From: G942493215 sp942493215
GTDB lineage: Bacteria; Bacillota_I; Bacilli_A; RF39; UBA660
Direction: 5' to 3'
Length of the DNA: 64,000 nucleotides
Assembly: GCA_942493215.1 (NCBI GenBank)
Contig: OW818670.1
Coordinates: 62,001-126,000, forward strand
The position numbers and the translations under genes were made by a program. The notes under the pieces were generated by a model. That model was not told the DNA's origin. It did no database searches and saw nothing but the letters and a program-made list of their open reading frames with translations. Of the stretch, positions 1-8,976 are shown one piece after another (within the stretch, counting starts at the first letter, position 1; each line of letters starts with the position of its first letter).

Positions 1-2224
1 TATCACCACGAGCTTTAGAGTCAATCATCATTGAAACAGAGTTTTCTTTATCATCCTTAACCATTTGGGCTAATTCTTTAGAAATCTCGTTTTTAGCTTC
101 ACTCCATACTTCAATAACCCGATCATATCGTTCTTCATTAGTAATTAAACCACGTTTAAATTGTTTATTAATCTGATCAACATGTTCTTGAGCTTTTTTA
201 ACAACTTCCGGTTTAATACGGCTTTCACGAATATCATCAATAGATATAGAGATACCAGATTTAGTAGAATATTTAAATCCTAAATCTTTTAGTTTATCCA
301 ACATAACTGATGTTTCAGTTGTTTGATAACGTTTATATATTTGGGCAATAATTTTACCAATAATACCTTTATTTAAAGGATCTGCTATAGGCACTTCTTT
401 AATTTTTTCAGGAATATTTTCACCCTTATTTAAGAAATACTTACTTGGTGTAATCTTTTCAACATTCTCACTACTACCATCATTTATATATTGGAAAGTA
501 TCAGGGAATATTTCATTAAAGATTAATTTTCCAGCTGTTGTAATTAAATATTTATCACAATAATTATCTGGAAAGATTTTATGTTTGAATGATTTTACTG
601 GTAAAGCAATTCTGGTATGAAGTGTAATTTCTCTTCTTTCATATGACATAATTGCTTCATTATCGTTTTTAAATACTCTTCCTTCACCCGGTAAGCCTGC
701 TCTTTCAATTGTTAGATAATAGTTACCTAAAACCATATCCTGTGATGGAGTGGTAATAGGTTTACCATCTTTAGGGCTTAAAATGTTATTAGCACCTAAC
801 ATTAAAACACGAGCTTCCGTTTGAGCTTCTTCACCAATTGGTACGTGAACAGCCATTTGGTCACCATCAAAGTCAGCATTGAAAGCACTACATACTAATG
901 GATGTAATCTAATAATTCTTCCTTCAATTAATTTTGGTTCAAAAGCTTGAATACCAAGACGGTGTAGAGTTGGAGCACGGTTCAATAACACTGGATGTTC
1001 TTTAATCTTTTCTTCAACAATATCCCATACTCTTGGATCCTGATTTTCAATCATTCTCTTTGCTGCTTTAATATTAGAAGCTATTTCTTTACTTACTAAA
1101 CCATTAATAACATGTGGTTTAAATAACTCTAGTGCCATCTCTTTAGGAATACCACATTGATACATTTTTAAGCTTGGACCAACAACGATAACTGAACGTC
1201 CTGAATAATCAACACGTTTACCAAGTAGATTTTGACGGAAACGTCCTTGTTTACCCTTTAACATACTACTTAAAGATTTTAATGGACGATTTCCTGCCCC
1301 TGTTATATTACGACCACGTCTACCATTATCAAATAAAGCATCAACTGCTTCTTGTAACATACGTTTTTCATTTTGAATAATAATAGCTGGTGCTCCTAAT
1401 TCAATTAATTTACGTAAGCGGTTATTACGATTAATAACACGGCGATATAAATCATTTAAATCAGATGTCGCAAATCGGCCACCATCTAGTTGAATCATTG
1501 GACGAAGTTCTGGTGGGATAACAGGAAGTACATCTAAAATCATCCATTCTGGACGATTGCCTGATTGTAAGAAAGCATTTAGTACGTCTAAACGTTTAAT
1601 TAAACGAATACGTTTTTGACTAGTCGCATCCTTAATATCATCAATTTCTTTACGAATAGTATTAACTTCAGTTTCAATATCAACTTGTTTTAATAACTCT
1701 TTAATAGCTTCAGCTCCCATACCAACTCGGAAACTGTTACCATATTTTTCATAATAAACACGATATTCTTTATCAGAAATAGTTTGCTTCTTTTCTAAAG
1801 GAGCTGCTCCTGGATCTAATACAACATAAGATACAAAGTATAATACTTCCTCCAAATCACGGGGAGACATGTCAAGGACAAGTCCCATCCGTGAAGGAAT
1901 ACCTTTGAAAAACCATATATGTGAAACAGGAGTTGCTAATTCAATATGACCCATTCTTTCACGACGAACTTTTGCTCGTGTTACTTCAACTCCACATTTA
2001 TCACAAATAATATTTTTATATCTTAAACGTTTATATTTACCACATGAACACTCAAAATCTTTAGTTGGACCAAATATTTTTTCACAAAATAAGCCATCAC
2101 GTTCTGGTTTTAAAGTTCGATAATTAATTGTTTCAGCTTTTTTTACTTCACCATAAGACCAAGATCTAATTTTTTCAGGTGAGGCAATAGCGATTTTTAA
2201 TCCTTCGAAATTATTAACATCCAT
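1..2224 (-). CDS. rpoC: RNA polymerase subunit beta' (partial, N-terminal part)
   Basis: This is the largest catalytic subunit of RNA polymerase, cut off at the window edge after about 741 codons. The start ATG (2222-2224) shares one base with the rpoB stop codon (TAATG), so the two genes are translationally coupled. The N-terminal zinc site is visible as Cys59, Cys61, Cys74 and Cys77. The active-site motif NADFDGD lies at residues 449-455 (bases 860-880), which binds the catalytic magnesium. No frameshift is seen in the visible part. Its place directly after rpoB is the normal bacterial order and makes the identification certain. Confidence 0.98.
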   Translation of the reverse strand, partial: MDVNNFEGLKIAIASPEKIRSWSYGEVKKAETINYRTLKPERDGLFCEKIFGPTKDFECSCGKYKRLRYKNIICDKCGVEVTRAKVRRERMGHIELATPVSHIWFFKGIPSRMGLVLDMSPRDLEEVLYFVSYVVLDPGAAPLEKKQTISDKEYRVYYEKYGNSFRVGMGAEAIKELLKQVDIETEVNTIRKEIDDIKDATSQKRIRLIKRLDVLNAFLQSGNRPEWMILDVLPVIPPELRPMIQLDGGRFATSDLNDLYRRVINRNNRLRKLIELGAPAIIIQNEKRMLQEAVDALFDNGRRGRNITGAGNRPLKSLSSMLKGKQGRFRQNLLGKRVDYSGRSVIVVGPSLKMYQCGIPKEMALELFKPHVINGLVSKEIASNIKAAKRMIENQDPRVWDIVEEKIKEHPVLLNRAPTLHRLGIQAFEPKLIEGRIIRLHPLVCSAFNADFDGDQMAVHVPIGEEAQTEARVLMLGANNILSPKDGKPITTPSQDMVLGNYYLTIERAGLPGEGRVFKNDNEAIMSYERREITLHTRIALPVKSFKHKIFPDNYCDKYLITTAGKLIFNEIFPDTFQYINDGSSENVEKITPSKYFLNKGENIPEKIKEVPIADPLNKGIIGKIIAQIYKRYQTTETSVMLDKLKDLGFKYSTKSGISISIDDIRESRIKPEVVKKAQEHVDQINKQFKRGLITNEERYDRVIEVWSEAKNEISKELAQMVKDDKENSVSMMIDSKARGD

Positions 2225-5200
2225 TATTCCTCGTCCCCCTCTGCAAAATCAGAATCGATATCAAAATCTTCATCATCAAATTTATCAGCTTCAAACTCAT
2301 CTTCAACCACTTCTTCAAAATCTTCAGTGACCGGTGTTTCTTCATCAGGAGTTGGAGCTGGTAAATCAATACCCTCCGCACTCTTTTCAAATTCTTCAGT
2401 TGACAAATAAGTATCTTTATCGGCTTCCTCTAATTCTTTTATTTCATCAAATTTACCATCTCTATTTAGAACGGTAATATCTAATCCCAATGCTTGGAAT
2501 TCTTTTACTAATACTCTAAATGATTCTGGTATGCCTGATTTAGGAATTGGATTTCCTTTAACTAATGCTTCATAGACTTTAACACGACCTGTAACATCAT
2601 CTGATTTAATGGTAATCATTTCTTGAAGAACATGAGCAGCACCATATGCATATAAGGCCCAAACTTCCATTTCTCCAAATCTCTGACCACCAAATTGTGC
2701 TTTACCACCTAAAGGTTGTTGCGTTACTAATGAGTATGGTCCCGTTGAACGAGCATGTAATTTATCATCAACCATGTGATGCAATTTAATCATATACATG
2801 ACACCAACACTGACACGATGATCAAATGGTTCACCCGTACGTCCATCATAAACGACTGTTTTACCATCTTGATCTAAACCAGCTTCTTTTAAAGAATCGA
2901 TAATTTCTCCTCTTGTAGCACCTTCAAATACTGGTGTAGCGACATGAATATGTAATTTACTAGCAGCTGCACCTAAATGCATTTCTAGAATCTGTCCAAT
3001 ATTCATACGGCTTGGAACACCAAGTGGATTTAATAGAATATCAACTGGTGTACCATCTTCTAAGTATGGCATATCTTCTTCAGGTAAAATAAGAGAAATA
3101 ACACCTTTATTACCATGACGTCCAGCCATCTTATCTCCAACACTAATTTTACGCTTTTGAGCAATATAAATACGAACTATTTTAGAAACTCCGGCTGGTA
3201 ATTCATCAGTATCTTCTTTAGTAAATACTTTTACATCATGAACAATACCTTCTCCACCATGTGGAACACGTAAAGAAGTATCTCTTACTTCTCTAGTCTT
3301 TTCACCAAATATCGCGTGTAATAATTTTTCTTCTGCTGTTAATTCAGCTACACCTTTTGGTGTAACTTTACCAACTAGAATATCATCATCTTTAACTTCT
3401 GTACCAATGCGAATAATACCATCTTCTGATAGATTTTTACGTGCTTCTTCACCAATATTAGGAATATCACGTGTAAATTCTTCTGGTCCTAATTTTGTAT
3501 CACGACACTCAATTTGATAGCTTTCAATATGAATAGATGTATAAACATCATCTTTAACTAATCTTTCATTTAAGATAACAGCATCTTCATAGTTATAACC
3601 TTCAAAGTTAACAAAAGCTACCGTTACATTCTTACCTAGGGCCATTTCTCCTAAATCGGTACTTGGACCATCAGCAATAACTTGGCCACGTTTTACTTTA
3701 TCATTAAGATGAACGATTGGTATTTGATGATAACATGTACTAGCATTACTTCTTTCAAAGCCATTTAAGTAATAAGTATCATTACCTTTAATTGTCTTAA
3801 CAATAATTTTACGACCATCAACATATTCAACAACACCATCAGATGTTGAAATAACAACAGCACCACTATCACGAGCAGCAATAGCTTCAACTCCAGTACC
3901 AACTAATGGAGCTTCCGCCTTTAATAATGGAATAGCCTGACGTTGCATGTTCGCACCCATCAATGCTCTTTTTCCATCATCATGTTCAAGGAATGGAATA
4001 CCACTAGTAGTAATAGAAACTACTTGTTGTGGTGATACATCAATATAATCAATTTTATCAGCTGAAACAATAACGTTTTCGCCACGATAACGAACTGGAA
4101 CTTGTTCCGCAGTAATAACATCTTTATCATTAATATCAATTGTTGCTTGTGATATATAATAATCTAGTTCTTCATCAGCTGTCATATAAGTGATTTCATC
4201 TGTTAATTTACGATCAGTAACTTTACGATATGGTGTCATAATGAAACCATAATCATTAATACGAGCATAACTAGCAAGTGACGTAATAAGACCAATGTTT
4301 TGTCCTTCTGGTGACTCAATTGGGCACAAACGTCCATAGTGTGATGGATTAACGTCACGTACTTCCATACCTGCTCTATCACGGGCTAAACCACCTGGTC
4401 CAAGACATGTTAACCGTCTTTTATTAGTAAGTTCGGCAACCGGATTAGTTTGATCCATAAATTGTGATAATTGACTACTACCAAAGAATTCTTTAATAGC
4501 AGCCGTAAGTGGTCGAATATTAATAAGTGATTTAGGTGTAACTTCAGCAATTTCTTGAGTTGACATCCTGTCTCGTATAACTCTTTCAATTCGACTAATA
4601 CCAATTCTAAATTGATTTTGTAGTAACTCACCTACTTGTCTAACCCGACGATTAGATAAGTGATCTATTTCATCAAATTTACCAACACCATATAAAAGAT
4701 TCAAGTAATATGACACAGCTGCATAAATATCCGAAATAGTTAATCTCTTAACATCAATTGTTTGATCATTACCAATAATATTAATAACTTTTTCTTTATT
4801 ATTAGGATCAAATATTTTAATTACCTGTACTTTATCATAAGTATCAAGTTCTTTATTAATAGAAACTTCTTTAACTCCATATCCTGCTTCTAAAACAGGC
4901 TTTAACTCATCTATTACCTCTTTAGTTAAAACAGTATCTTTAGCAACTACTACTTTACCATTAACTTTAATATTTTCAGCTAAAGTACAATTAATTAAAC
5001 GATCAGCAACATTTAATTTTTTATTAAACTTATAACGTCCAACGCGTGCTAACTCATAACGAAAAACATCAAAAAATCTTGTAATTAATTGATTTTTAGC
5101 ACTATCTAAAGTTGATGGTTCACCCGGACGTAATTTAGAATGAATATCAATTAAAGCTTCATCAGTGTTTTTATTAGTATCTTTTTCAATGGTCTTTAAA

Positions 5201-5850
5201 AGATAATCATTTTCACCAAATAAATCAATAATGTCTTCATCATTAGATAAACCGATGGCTCTAAGTAAAGTTGTAACTGGTACTTTTCTTGTTCTATCTA
5301 TACGAACATAGATAACGTCCCTTGCATCAGTTTCAAACTCTAACCATGTACCACGTGTAGGAATGATTTGAGAAGTAATAAGAACACGTCCATTTTTATC
5401 TATTTCTTTACCAAAATAGACACTTGGTGAACGTACTAATTGTGATACAATAACCCGTTCAGCACCATTAATAATAAATGTGCCACTATCCGTCATTATC
5501 GGCATATCACCAAGATAAATATCTTGTTCCTTTACCTCTCCTGTTTCTTGATTAAAAAGTCTTGCTGCAACCTTTAAAGGTGCTGCATAGGTTGCATATC
5601 TTTCTTTACAACCTTTAATGGAATAACGAGGTTTTTCAAAAGAAAATTCTCCAAATTCGAGAGTTAAATTTCCTGTAAAGCTTTCAACAGGAAAGATATC
5701 CTCAAACACTTCTTTTATTCCTTCACCAATAAACCAATCATAAGACTTTTTTTGGATTTCTAGTAAGTTATTAAGCTCAATACCATTCTTGGTTTTAGCA
5801 TAATTTCTTCTTTCACGATAATCCCCAAATTTTTTTACCGTATAAGCCAC
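2224..5850 (-). CDS. rpoB: RNA polymerase subunit beta
   Basis: This is the beta subunit of RNA polymerase, 1208 residues, close to the usual Bacilli length. I choose the GTG at 5848-5850 rather than the ATG at 5889, because a GGGGTG-type ribosome binding site lies just before it and the protein then starts VAYTVKKFG like its relatives; the upstream 13 residues look like leader sequence. The rifampicin-binding cluster (FMDQTNP, then ELTNKRRLTCLGPGG) is at about 4390-4480. The residue equivalent to E. coli His526 is Asn (4423-4425), the one equivalent to Ser531 is Thr and to Ala532 is Cys. The C-terminus has a long Asp/Glu-rich tail. It ends one base into rpoC. Confidence 0.97.
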   Translation of the reverse strand: MAYTVKKFGDYRERRNYAKTKNGIELNNLLEIQKKSYDWFIGEGIKEVFEDIFPVESFTGNLTLEFGEFSFEKPRYSIKGCKERYATYAAPLKVAARLFNQETGEVKEQDIYLGDMPIMTDSGTFIINGAERVIVSQLVRSPSVYFGKEIDKNGRVLITSQIIPTRGTWLEFETDARDVIYVRIDRTRKVPVTTLLRAIGLSNDEDIIDLFGENDYLLKTIEKDTNKNTDEALIDIHSKLRPGEPSTLDSAKNQLITRFFDVFRYELARVGRYKFNKKLNVADRLINCTLAENIKVNGKVVVAKDTVLTKEVIDELKPVLEAGYGVKEVSINKELDTYDKVQVIKIFDPNNKEKVINIIGNDQTIDVKRLTISDIYAAVSYYLNLLYGVGKFDEIDHLSNRRVRQVGELLQNQFRIGISRIERVIRDRMSTQEIAEVTPKSLINIRPLTAAIKEFFGSSQLSQFMDQTNPVAELTNKRRLTCLGPGGLARDRAGMEVRDVNPSHYGRLCPIESPEGQNIGLITSLASYARINDYGFIMTPYRKVTDRKLTDEITYMTADEELDYYISQATIDINDKDVITAEQVPVRYRGENVIVSADKIDYIDVSPQQVVSITTSGIPFLEHDDGKRALMGANMQRQAIPLLKAEAPLVGTGVEAIAARDSGAVVISTSDGVVEYVDGRKIIVKTIKGNDTYYLNGFERSNASTCYHQIPIVHLNDKVKRGQVIADGPSTDLGEMALGKNVTVAFVNFEGYNYEDAVILNERLVKDDVYTSIHIESYQIECRDTKLGPEEFTRDIPNIGEEARKNLSEDGIIRIGTEVKDDDILVGKVTPKGVAELTAEEKLLHAIFGEKTREVRDTSLRVPHGGEGIVHDVKVFTKEDTDELPAGVSKIVRIYIAQKRKISVGDKMAGRHGNKGVISLILPEEDMPYLEDGTPVDILLNPLGVPSRMNIGQILEMHLGAAASKLHIHVATPVFEGATRGEIIDSLKEAGLDQDGKTVVYDGRTGEPFDHRVSVGVMYMIKLHHMVDDKLHARSTGPYSLVTQQPLGGKAQFGGQRFGEMEVWALYAYGAAHVLQEMITIKSDDVTGRVKVYEALVKGNPIPKSGIPESFRVLVKEFQALGLDITVLNRDGKFDEIKELEEADKDTYLSTEEFEKSAEGIDLPAPTPDEETPVTEDFEEVVEDEFEADKFDDEDFDIDSDFAEGDEE

Positions 5851-5966
5851 TCTTTCACCCCTATAAACTATAATAAACAGAAAAAACATAACTTGAAATC
5901 AAAGCGTATCAAGTATATGCCGCCAATTTATAATTTTATCAAAAATATATCAAATTGTCAATAAAA

Positions 5967-6551
5967 TTAGAGCAATATACACTTTATAACAAAAAAACCT
6001 TTATTTTTGTCAACTAATGTTACTTTATACTCTTTCTCCAAATCATGCATAAGCGATTTAGCACCTTGATCTTTATTAATGACCAACCACAACTCGCCGT
6101 CTTTTTTTAGATGTTCTTTCGCCCCAAATAATATCTCATAAAGGATCTTTTTACCAACCCTAATAGGTGGATTAGTAACAATATAATTGAATGTTTCATT
6201 AACTTGTGAATAAATATCACTTTCATAAATATTTACTTTTGCGTCATTTAGTTCAGCATTCTTTTTAGCTAAAGATAAACTTCGTTTATTAATATCAATC
6301 ATTGATACTTCCGTATTAGTTCTTTTAGCAATGATAATCCCAATTGGACCATACCCACAACCAAAATCTAATACTTTTCCCTTTATCTCATTAAATGGTA
6401 AAACATCTAATAAACTTCTTGTTCCAAAATCTAAACCATGCTTAGAAAATACACCATTATCCGAATAAAAATAATATTTTTGTTCATCAAACATAACTTC
6501 TAATTTTACGGGTTTACTTTTAACTTCATCATTTGTAAAATAATGTCCCAT
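5967..6551 (-). CDS. ybxB: RsmC-like class I methyltransferase (YbxB family)
   Basis: This 194-residue protein is a Rossmann-fold S-adenosylmethionine methyltransferase of the RsmC/RlmG type, expected to methylate guanine N2 in rRNA. The SAM-binding motif VLDFGCGYGPIG is near residue 60 and the catalytic NPP motif (TNPPIRVGK) is near residue 127. The start has the binding site AAAGGTGATTAT before ATG. It sits between rplL and rpoB, exactly where ybxB lies in Bacillus. The modified nucleotide cannot be told from the sequence. Confidence 0.9.
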   Translation of the reverse strand: MGHYFTNDEVKSKPVKLEVMFDEQKYYFYSDNGVFSKHGLDFGTRSLLDVLPFNEIKGKVLDFGCGYGPIGIIIAKRTNTEVSMIDINKRSLSLAKKNAELNDAKVNIYESDIYSQVNETFNYIVTNPPIRVGKKILYEILFGAKEHLKKDGELWLVINKDQGAKSLMHDLEKEYKVTLVDKNKGFFVIKCILL

Positions 6552-6574
6552 ATAATCACCTTTATATATGGTTA

Positions 6575-6603
6575 AAGCCCATACTAATTAATAGTATAGG
6601 CTT
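6575..6603 (-). terminator. Hairpin between rplL and ybxB-rpoB
   Basis: A 12-bp inverted repeat (AAGCCTATACTA pairing with TAGTATGGGCTT, one G-U pair) lies just downstream of rplL. The U-tract after it is poor (TAACC), so it looks like a partial terminator or processing site. In many bacteria a leaky attenuator here lowers rpoBC expression relative to L7/L12. Confidence 0.6.
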
Positions 6604-6619
6604 AAATCATAATTTTGAA

Positions 6620-6985
6620 TTATTTTAATTCTACTTTAGCGCCAGCTTCTTCGAATTTAGCTTGCATTTCTTTAGCTTCATCCATAGCAACTTTTTCTTT
6701 AACAACGCCACCATTGTCAGCGATATCTTTAGCTTCTTTTAATCCTAAGCCAGTGATATCACGAATAACTTTGATAACGGCTAGTTTATTAGCACCAGTT
6801 TCAACTAGAACAACATCTGCTGAACTTGGTCCTTCTTCAACTGCTGCAGCTGCAGGAGCAGCTACTGCTAAAGCACTTGGATCAACTCCAAATTCCTCTT
6901 TCATTGCATCAACTAATTCTTTAACTTCAAGAATAGTCATTTCTTTTAAACCATTGATAAATTCGTCTTTTGTAAATTTAGCCAT
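6620..6985 (-). CDS. rplL: 50S ribosomal protein L7/L12
   Basis: This 121-residue protein forms the flexible stalk that recruits translation GTPases. It has the N-terminal dimerisation region, an Ala/Val-rich hinge (residues about 38-52) and the conserved C-terminal domain (VIRDITGLGLKEAKDI). The start ATG at 6985 has GGAGGAAAAG upstream. It follows rplJ by 19 bases and shares its L10-leader promoter. An Ala-rich open frame on the opposite strand is its antisense shadow and is not annotated. Confidence 0.98.
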   Translation of the reverse strand: MAKFTKDEFINGLKEMTILEVKELVDAMKEEFGVDPSALAVAAPAAAAVEEGPSSADVVLVETGANKLAVIKVIRDITGLGLKEAKDIADNGGVVKEKVAMDEAKEMQAKFEEAGAKVELK

Positions 6986-7004
6986 TTTTCTTTTCCTCCT
7001 TTTT

Positions 7005-7496
7005 TTATTTTTCTAATTTTTCACTATACATATTTAGACTAATTGATAGATCACGAACAACGCCAATCAAGCCACCAGCTAACATTGTTAATAAGCCTTC
7101 ACGTGATGGAATACTTGCAAGTGATTCTAACATTTTTATATCAGCAACTTGACCATCAACCATACCAACTCTTAATTCTAGAGATGGATGATTTTTAGCA
7201 AATTCGCTTGCCACTTTAATAGGGGCGATTACATCTGTACCAAAAGCAATAACTTTTGGTCCTTCTAGAAAATTATCGATTGTAATATTTAAAGGTTTTA
7301 ATGCTCTTCTAACCAATGTGTTCTTATAGATCTTGATTTCTGAACCAGATTCTCTTAATTGTCTTCTTAATTCATTAGTTTCTGCTACTGTTAAACCATG
7401 ATTTTCTAAAACAACAAAAGTTGAAGCACTTTTAACTTTTTCCATTATCTCATCGATAACTACTTGTTTTTTCTCTAAGATTTTCTTATTTGCCAT
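7005..7496 (-). CDS. rplJ: 50S ribosomal protein L10
   Basis: L10 (163 residues) anchors L7/L12 dimers on 23S rRNA to form the ribosomal stalk. The N-terminal half begins with a Lys-rich helix and has the usual VVLENHGLTVAETNELRR region. The C-terminal helix that binds L12 is present. The start ATG at 7496 is preceded by AGGAGGTG. The gene is the first of a unit starting at the strong promoter inside the 3' end of rplA. Its leader carries an L10-type regulatory RNA and an attenuator, annotated separately. Confidence 0.98.
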   Translation of the reverse strand: MANKKILEKKQVVIDEIMEKVKSASTFVVLENHGLTVAETNELRRQLRESGSEIKIYKNTLVRRALKPLNITIDNFLEGPKVIAFGTDVIAPIKVASEFAKNHPSLELRVGMVDGQVADIKMLESLASIPSREGLLTMLAGGLIGVVRDLSISLNMYSEKLEK

Positions 7497-7637
7497 ATGA
7501 CACCTCCTTATTTAAAAAACTCTTATGATACAATAATACCATAAGAGCTCAAGTAAACTTAAAAATATAAGTTCCTCGGTAGGAAATTAAGCATTACTGC
7601 ACCTACTGTCTACGGTACTATTGGCGAATACATTCGC
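7497..7637 (-). promoter_or_regulatory. L10 leader (autoregulatory 5' UTR of rplJL)
   Basis: The leader between the rplJ promoter and its start contains the conserved L10-leader core TTTCCTACCGAGGA and an upstream purine-rich arm with AGTAGGTGCAGTAATG. Established knowledge: in B. subtilis the L10(L12)4 complex binds this kink-turn-like element and causes premature termination. Here the core is followed by an intrinsic terminator (7514-7547) directly before the ribosome binding site, matching that attenuation scheme. Confidence 0.85.
7514..7547 (-). terminator. L10 leader attenuator
   Basis: CTCTTATG pairs with CATAAGAG around a 12-base loop and is followed by six U residues. It ends a few bases before the AGGAGGTG of rplJ, so it must be bypassed for rplJL to be expressed. 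This is the expected switch of L10 feedback control. Confidence 0.85.
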
Positions 7638-7666
7638 ATTATAACATAAATAAAATTAAATGTCAA
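7638..7666 (-). promoter_or_regulatory. Strong promoter of rplJ-rplL
   Basis: Perfect consensus elements are visible: TTGACA (7661-7666), a 17-base spacer and TATAAT (7638-7643). The -35 box lies inside the last codons of rplA, so the promoter overlaps the upstream gene and gives rplJL-rpoBC its own transcription start. Confidence 0.92.
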
Positions 7667-8351
7667 AACTATTAGTATCAATTTTAATACCAGGACCCAT
7701 TGTTGAAGATACAGATATATTTAAAATATATTGACCTTTAACAGTTGATGGTTTGGTTTTTAAAATTGTGTTCATAAAATAATTAAGGTTTTCAACTAAA
7801 GCATTAGAATCGAATGATACTTTACCAATGATAATATGTAAATTACCAAATGTATCACTACGATATTCAATACGACCTTTTTTTATGTCATTAACAGCTT
7901 TAACAACATCCGTTGTAACTGTTCCAACTTTTGGATTTGGCATTAAACCTTTAGGTCCTAAAACTTTACCTAATTTTCCTAATGCTGGCATCATATCAGG
8001 AGTAGCAATCATAACATCAAAGTCAAACCAATTTTCTTTTTCGATTTTTTCTAAGACATCAGCATCTCCAACATAATCAGCACCTGCTTCTTTAGCTAGT
8101 TTTGCTTGTTCCCCTTTAGCAACAACTAAAACTTTTTTAGTTTTACCTGTTCCATTAGGAAGAACGATAGCGCCACGTAATTGTTGATCAGCTTTTTTCG
8201 TATCAATATTTAAACGAACCGCTAACTCAACAGAAGCATCAAATTTTGTAATTGATGTTTCTTTGACTAAAGTTATAGCTTCTTCTTTAGTATAAAGTTT
8301 CTTCTTATCAACTTTACTAACAGCTTCAGTATACTTTTTTCCTTTTTTCAT
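7656..8351 (-). CDS. rplA: 50S ribosomal protein L1
   Basis: L1 (231 residues) forms the mobile L1 stalk that guides tRNA out of the E site, and it is a translational repressor of its own operon. The two-domain sequence is complete, including GLMPNPKVGTVT near residue 130 and the C-terminal STMGPGIKID. The start ATG is preceded by AAGGAGGTAAG. The 73-base gap from rplK carries an L1-binding mimic. The last codons hold the -35 box of the rplJ promoter. Confidence 0.98.
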   Translation of the reverse strand: MKKGKKYTEAVSKVDKKKLYTKEEAITLVKETSITKFDASVELAVRLNIDTKKADQQLRGAIVLPNGTGKTKKVLVVAKGEQAKLAKEAGADYVGDADVLEKIEKENWFDFDVMIATPDMMPALGKLGKVLGPKGLMPNPKVGTVTTDVVKAVNDIKKGRIEYRSDTFGNLHIIIGKVSFDSNALVENLNYFMNTILKTKPSTVKGQYILNISVSSTMGPGIKIDTNSFDI

Positions 8352-8365
8352 TTTCTTACCTCCTT

Positions 8366-8397
8366 ATGTGGTCTTGTGCGGAATTTTCCTCCCACAT
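8366..8397 (-). promoter_or_regulatory. L1-binding mimic before rplA
   Basis: The RNA reads ATGTGGGAGG, then a short arm, then ACCACAT, closing a stem around an asymmetric loop. This matches the L1 site of 23S helices 76-78, where GGUGGGAGGC faces a strand ending in ACCACC. A 7-bp hairpin (ATAGGTT/AACCTAT) stands just upstream. The site ends next to the rplA ribosome binding site, so L1 binding should block translation. Confidence 0.75.
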
Positions 8398-8424
8398 AGG
8401 TTAAACCTATATGTTTTTTAATTA

Positions 8425-8850
8425 TTATTCTTCTACTTCTATGCCCATATTCTTGGCAGTACCAGCAACGATACGCATTGCTTCATCAACAGAATAACAA
8501 TTTAAATCAGGTAATTTAATTTCAGCAATCTCTTTTAATTGTTGTTTTGTTAATTTTCCAACAATTTCTTTAGATCCTTGTTTAGATCCTGACTTAATTT
8601 TTGTTACTTTCTTAATTAAGAAAGCTGTTGGTGGCGTTTTGATTACAAAATCAAATGAACGATCTTCATAAATTTTAATTTCTACAGGTAAAATATCACC
8701 TATATGTTCTTTAGTCGCTTCATTGTATTTTGAACAAAAGTCTTGCAAATTAATACCGGCAGGTCCTAAAACAGTTCCAACTGGTGGCGCTGGGGTAGCT
8801 CTACCAGCAGGGATTTGTAATTTTACTTGCTTTGTAATATTCTTTGCCAC
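8425..8850 (-). CDS. rplK: 50S ribosomal protein L11
   Basis: L11 (141 residues) forms the GTPase-associated centre with 23S rRNA and is needed for the stringent response. The signature LQIPAGRATPAPPVGTVLG is at residues 11-29 and the C-terminal RNA-binding domain is complete. I take the GTG at 8848-8850 as start; the in-frame GTG nine bases upstream is part of the AGGAGGTG ribosome binding site itself. The gene opens the rplK-rplA unit behind an extended -10 promoter and an L1-binding leader. Confidence 0.97.
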   Translation of the reverse strand: MAKNITKQVKLQIPAGRATPAPPVGTVLGPAGINLQDFCSKYNEATKEHIGDILPVEIKIYEDRSFDFVIKTPPTAFLIKKVTKIKSGSKQGSKEIVGKLTKQQLKEIAEIKLPDLNCYSVDEAMRIVAGTAKNMGIEVEE

Positions 8851-8879
8851 GAAAAACACCTCCTATATTTTTTTTCGCG

Positions 8880-8907
8880 AGTGGTTCAAATGCTCCGCGC
8901 TCCCACT
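8880..8907 (-). promoter_or_regulatory. L1-binding mimic in the rplK leader
   Basis: The leader RNA contains AGTGGGAGCGCGG, then TTTGAACCACT, closing a five-base stem. GTGGGAG facing TTGAA..CCAC copies the L1-binding strands of 23S rRNA closely. A second AT-rich hairpin (8914-8932) lies upstream. With the motif before rplA this gives two L1 sites in one transcript. Confidence 0.75.
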
Positions 8908-8939
8908 AATAATCTATATTAAAATAATATAGCCCTTTA

Positions 8940-8948
8940 ATAATAACA
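8940..8948 (-). promoter_or_regulatory. Promoter of rplK-rplA (extended -10)
   Basis: TGTTATTAT forms an extended -10. No good -35 is visible 17 bases upstream. Position fits a leader of about 85 bases that contains the L1 motif. Confidence 0.65.
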
Positions 8949-8976
8949 TAATTATTTTTATTTGTAAATCTTTTTT

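Noticed and set aside
4410..4631. Leu-rich open frame inside rpoB
   Set aside because: It overlaps the conserved rifampicin region of rpoB in another frame and has no features of its own.
6615..7016. Ala/Ser-rich open frame on the plus strand opposite rplL
   Set aside because: It is the antisense shadow of the Ala-rich L7/L12 gene; no binding site or promoter faces it.
8851..8859. Upstream GTG start for rplK
   Set aside because: This GTG is part of the AGGAGGTG ribosome binding site; the same trap occurs at rlmI's neighbour uvrC, esaB, the 46395 gene and effectors D and E.
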